Part shown: positions 60,167-64,000 of the stretch, one piece after another
Position numbering within the stretch: position 1 is the first letter of the stretch
How the letters are laid out: every line of letters starts with the position of its first letter
NCBI GenBank assembly: GCA_963575645.1
Contig: OY754466.1
Location: forward strand, 35,558,001-35,622,000
Source of the DNA: Xanthostigma xanthostigma
Taxonomy: Eukaryota; Arthropoda; Insecta; Raphidioptera; Raphidiidae
DNA length: 64,000 nt
Direction of reading: 5' to 3'
Translations under genes and position numbers: made by a program
The notes under the pieces: model-generated
Databases searched by the model: none
What the model was told of the DNA's origin: nothing
What the model saw: only the letters and a program-made list of their open reading frames with translations

Positions 60167-60483
60167 ATAGCAAGTCATTGAATTGGGTGATCTACTGGAC
60201 TTCAGTATAGTGTTTAACCAACGAGCTGGATAGATAGACTGCTATAGTCTGATCTGTTCCGATAAAAAGAATCAGGGACAAATGGATTAATAGTTTCGTC
60301 TTTGTCCCGCTCAATAGACCCTACAAAGTGTGCCATGTAAATTTTAAAAAACGAAGAAACGTCAAATTTTTAGTGAAGGGTTTATTTTTAATCAAAATTA
60401 ATATTTCGGACTATTTTGTTATTTGATGAATTATTTGAAAATAATTTGGTTATGTCAGTTTTTTAGCGTTTTAGTTTTCTGTT

Positions 60484-60504
60484 AGAGAGAGAGAAAGAGA
60501 GAGA
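60484..60504. repeat. (GA)n microsatellite
   Basis: GAGAGAGAGAAAGAGAGAGA, one interruption. Confidence 0.7.
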
Positions 60505-60953
60505 CGTCAGTCAATTCATTACTTCTCTTAAAAACATATTTAGATGCGCAGTAGTACCAGCTCTCCATAGGTACAACTCGTTGAGTGTAACTTTTTTTAA
60601 TTTTTAGCGCTTACCTCCCATAAAATAGCTGATTTTCGCTTAATAAGTGTATATTTATGTATATTTGACAGTTCGCCTATATTGGAAATTTGAATTGTTT
60701 ACGAAGATAAAGCCTCCTTTGCTGTCTCTGTCGCGCATATAGATTTAAGTGATAAATGGCAGAGATAGATAAAATTGAATTATATTGTTTTACTTTACGC
60801 ACTAGTGCGAAATGGATCATTTTGAAAGGCAGCCATTTTATAGGGGATCGTGCAAAAAATCCATATACTTTTATTCTATACTGAGCATAGGAATAATATC
60901 GCAATCGAACCATTAGGGTGCAAACATACACTTGTCTTTTTTTAAGCCGTAAG

Positions 60954-61050
60954 CACTGGCGTATCCAGGAGGGCAAAACAAGCACAGGGGATCCGGCTTA
61001 AGAAATTTCTAATTTGCCCTCTCCTGGGCTAAAAGCTGGGTACGCCCATG
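60954..61050. repeat. Small hAT-like fragment
   Basis: CACTGGCGTATCCAGGAGGG and, ~80 bases on, CTGGGTACGCCCATG form an imperfect inverted pair of a type common at hAT ends. No duplication found. Confidence 0.35.
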
Positions 61051-61800
61051 TTAACGTCATAGAAAAAGACACAGTTTTTGAAACAGAGATACTTTATTCA
61101 GATTGAATGCAAGTACATCAATCAATCCTATCATCGGAGAAATTAGGGAATTACATCAAAGAAAGAGACGCAGATATATTTTCGATACGCTTTGTTGCCT
61201 TTACTCACCGCACATTGAGTAGATCGACAATGATTCATATAGTAAATTATTAAATATATGAAAAAATCATATACATAACTATGTGACATAATATGTATTA
61301 GGTACGTCGGATATATTGTTTTCTACACGTGGTGCAGAAAATAATATATGGCGTTAACTTTCCGAAACTAACTTTTAAACTGTTTCGTCGGTGACAAAAG
61401 TGTATAACTAGACGTGTTTCTGTGTCGTGTAGCCTCTTATACTGAACGTTTTGTGTACGGAGTGTACAACAAAATAAAACGATCGTGACCATGTTCGGTA
61501 CTTCGGTTTGTCAGCGCCCAGGCGATGAGTTCGATGCCTTCGTTTGACAGTCGTTCTTAACACTCGAAACTTGTTTTCACTGTTTGCGTATTTGTTTAAA
61601 ACATACACTCGTATAAGCAAAACGCTTTCGTTCGAACTTATTAATTTATTATGCATACCTGTCTATTATATTACAGAGGGCACTGGTCAACTATTGTTCA
61701 TATAGATATGTATTGTGTAGACAAAAAAATATTTTAAAATTCTAGTTTATGTATCGGTTAGGACCTCAAACTAAATTTGCATCACAAAAACTGAGAATAA

Positions 61801-62368
61801 TGCCCATATTTACCGAACACTATTAAAGATAGAAGACAAAATTTGAAACAAATGTATTCGTTAGAATAAAATTTACTCTGAATTCACTAAGCAAAATATC
61901 TGATAGAAAAATGAGTTAAAGAATAAATATACACTGCACTGTACTCCTTACTCTTTTTGTTGAATATTTTTAAGCACACCCAAAAGTTCGACCGATGGCG
62001 TTAGTGTAAACGTCAAAAAAATTTTCACAAGATATTGTTTTATCCTAACCCAATTGCACACAAAACTTCCACTAACTTTAATGTTTTACAACTATACACT
62101 TCACAAAAGATTAATAAATAACACATGAATAAATTCACACGAGCAAACAGTAGATATAATTCTCCACGTTTATAGGTTAGGTATTATGATCTATGTGACG
62201 GCCATTATTATTTTATCGGGCGAATAAATGTTTATACCCTCGAAGTAAGACAATAGATTTATACTTGCACTAACATAATTATATTTGGTGGATTGAATTA
62301 TCGATACCTATTTAGTCGGATTTATAGCTACCCGCAGAACAAATCCACCGAATAAATAACTACTTACG
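61801..62368. repeat. ~570-bp element, family A copy 2
   Basis: Diverged copy of 3793-4365: left terminus TGCCCATATTTACCGAACAC and internal TTTTATCCTAACCCAATTGC are kept; the right terminus is eroded. Confidence 0.55.
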
Positions 62369-64000
62369 ACCATAAGAGAGAAATTGTGTTTTTGTAGTTT
62401 GTAGTTGACAGTATTATGTTTCCTGAATTACAGAAATAGCATATTATTTAACCATCTATTTTATTCAATACTTTTGATGTGGAACATAAAAATCGAGACG
62501 TTCTCCGTTGTTGTTAACAAGAGGCCTTAATCTACCTCTCTTTGGTAATAATTGTCAAAAATTTTTGAGGTTATGTCACTGTCATTCGAGCCACGTGGAC
62601 GGAGTAGCTGTTTATCTTTATAGCAAATCTCGCTATAGACACGGGTGTGGTAACAAAGTGAATCTACTGTATAATAATATAGATACAGCCGGGTGTTTGG
62701 ATGGCTTCATTGTATGCACGAAGTATCGCGTAAACATGGCAACACGGTATTGATTCCAGACCGACGACGCTTATCCGTCAGTCAGTCCCGCGAAACACGC
62801 CGCGAACAAGGGCAGTACACATCGTATGCTATGTTTGTAAGGTATGTAATGTACAGTGTGTCCAGGAAGAACGAATTACAAGACTTGATTTTTAATGTGT
62901 AATTAATATTTTTTACGAACCTACCACCCATTTCACAATAAAAAGCTTATCTCAAGTTAGAGTAAATTCGTACAATCTTACAAACTAGGCTTGGGCAAAA
63001 ATAATATTTCTGTTTTTCTGCTATTGGGATTTGACATTTGGTTGGATTTTAGACCAAATATGATATCGAATCCGACCTTTTCCATATATTATATAGTAAT
63101 AACATCATGTAAAATACAATGTGTTTATGGTTTAAATTTCTGTCACGAGATGTCGTACCGTTTTATGTCAAATTCAAATACAATAACTGTGCGCTGACGT
63201 CAGCTGCGCGCATGGTCAAAAATCAAAATAATACATACTCAGGGGCATGCTGCCACCTGTGATAATTAGTACATTAACTACCCGGGGGCTTCGCACGCGA
63301 TTGAGACGAAACGGATGCATTCTCATTATTTGGCATAGTTACACCTTTTTCGACGTAGACCCCCCGAATAAATTTCAAAATTGATGATATTCACGTGATC
63401 AACGTCCTGACAAATCTTGAAAATGACTATTTACTTCTTTTCACCCTCTGAAGGGACTGTTTTTGAAAAAGCATGAAACACGTGTTTATTTATTTGTTTA
63501 CATTTGTTTCGTGTTATTTTCAGTCATCTTTCTATAGTTCCATTTATGATGCATGCAAGGAAAATATGTACGGCTTGTTGAATTTAAAGCTAGGTATTTC
63601 AATATATGGCATGATTTATAGAACAGTAGAACACACTTTATTCTGGACAGTTCAAAAACTACCGTGTGAAGGAGATCACAGTGAATAGTTGAGATCAAAA
63701 TGAACCAAATATGCAAATAATCGTGTCTGAATTTGCTTTGTTTTCGAGATTGGAGGTCTTTGAAGTAGTAAGAGCTACACTGGACATTGGCGATGATAAT
63801 ATCGTGCTCCGCCCGTTCTGCGAAATAACGTATTGGCTCGAGATAGTAGTGCGCCGTTGTTTGCAGGGGACAATATTATTATACCTACATTGTCCGAAGA
63901 AGCACAAAACATCTTGAATTTCACAATTTGATAAGAAACTTTTTATACAATGAATAGTTTTTTTTTCTTCATTAGATAAATATTTTCTTGGGTGTGCTTC
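62369..64000. other. End of window, nothing supported
   Basis: A dispersed-repeat-like block (CCCGGGGGCTTCGCACGCG) is at 63282-63300. Short ATG frames at 63473-63688 and 63711-63917 show no family resemblance or splice context. No pum PUF exon is present. Confidence 0.4.

Noticed and set aside
63473-63917. Two adjacent ~70-codon frames near the window end
   Set aside because: No family resemblance, AT-rich or open on both strands, and not matching any expected pum exon.

Overview
This is a window of AT-rich insect nuclear DNA. The organism call rests on three conserved animal neuronal or RNA-binding genes with many small exons and standard GT-AG introns, and on a dense load of small DNA transposons (hAT, Harbinger-like, Tc1/mariner/pogo-like and TTAA-flanked elements). 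I cannot fix the order of insect from the sequence alone.

All recognisable genes lie on the + strand. (1) 2857-14203: eight coding exons of Hyperkinetic (Hk), the Shaker-type potassium channel beta subunit of the aldo-keto reductase fold. The first coding exon(s) lie upstream of the window. Two further spliced segments after the stop (to about 16962) stay open in the Hk frame apart from TGA codons, and are either a 3' UTR or a readthrough extension. (2) 22797-29612: a complete eight-exon RBM45-like gene with four RRM domains, 481 codons plus stop, whose stop codon sits inside a perfect splice-donor consensus. (3) 40751-45217: the first two visible coding exons of pumilio (pum), with a probable 5' UTR exon near 37.0-37.3 kb and a probable second promoter/first exon at 47.2-47.9 kb. 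The PUF-repeat exons lie downstream of the window.

The rest is intron and intergenic DNA packed with non-autonomous transposons. hAT elements with 8-bp target duplications are at 13264, 15347, 16102, 26381, 35332 and 44214. A Harbinger-like family with TAA/TTA duplications has five full copies and a fragment. Others are pogo-like and mariner-like MITEs, a mariner-type element with a broken transposase N-terminus (25143-25681), a hAT relic keeping the transposase C-terminus (26575-26857), and several long foldbacks (14.4-15.1 kb, 16.0-16.4 kb, 30.2-30.9 kb, 54.3-54.7 kb). Insertions are nested in at least three places.

The most unusual stretch is 49.6-51.5 kb: an 83-bp-arm hairpin, a 37-bp tandem repeat, a seven-unit ~118-bp satellite grown out of one arm of a foldback transposon and carrying TGACGTCA palindromes, and a four-unit ~125-bp array. 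Other points of interest are the possible Hk readthrough, a THAP-domain relic split by a hAT MITE, an upstream ORF overlapping the pum start, and an unrecognised repetitive ORF on the minus strand at 7.1-7.6 kb. Roughly 17-22.6 kb, 31-33.7 kb, 37.3-40.7 kb, 45.2-46.7 kb, 48-49.6 kb and 60.2-64 kb show no gene that I can support.
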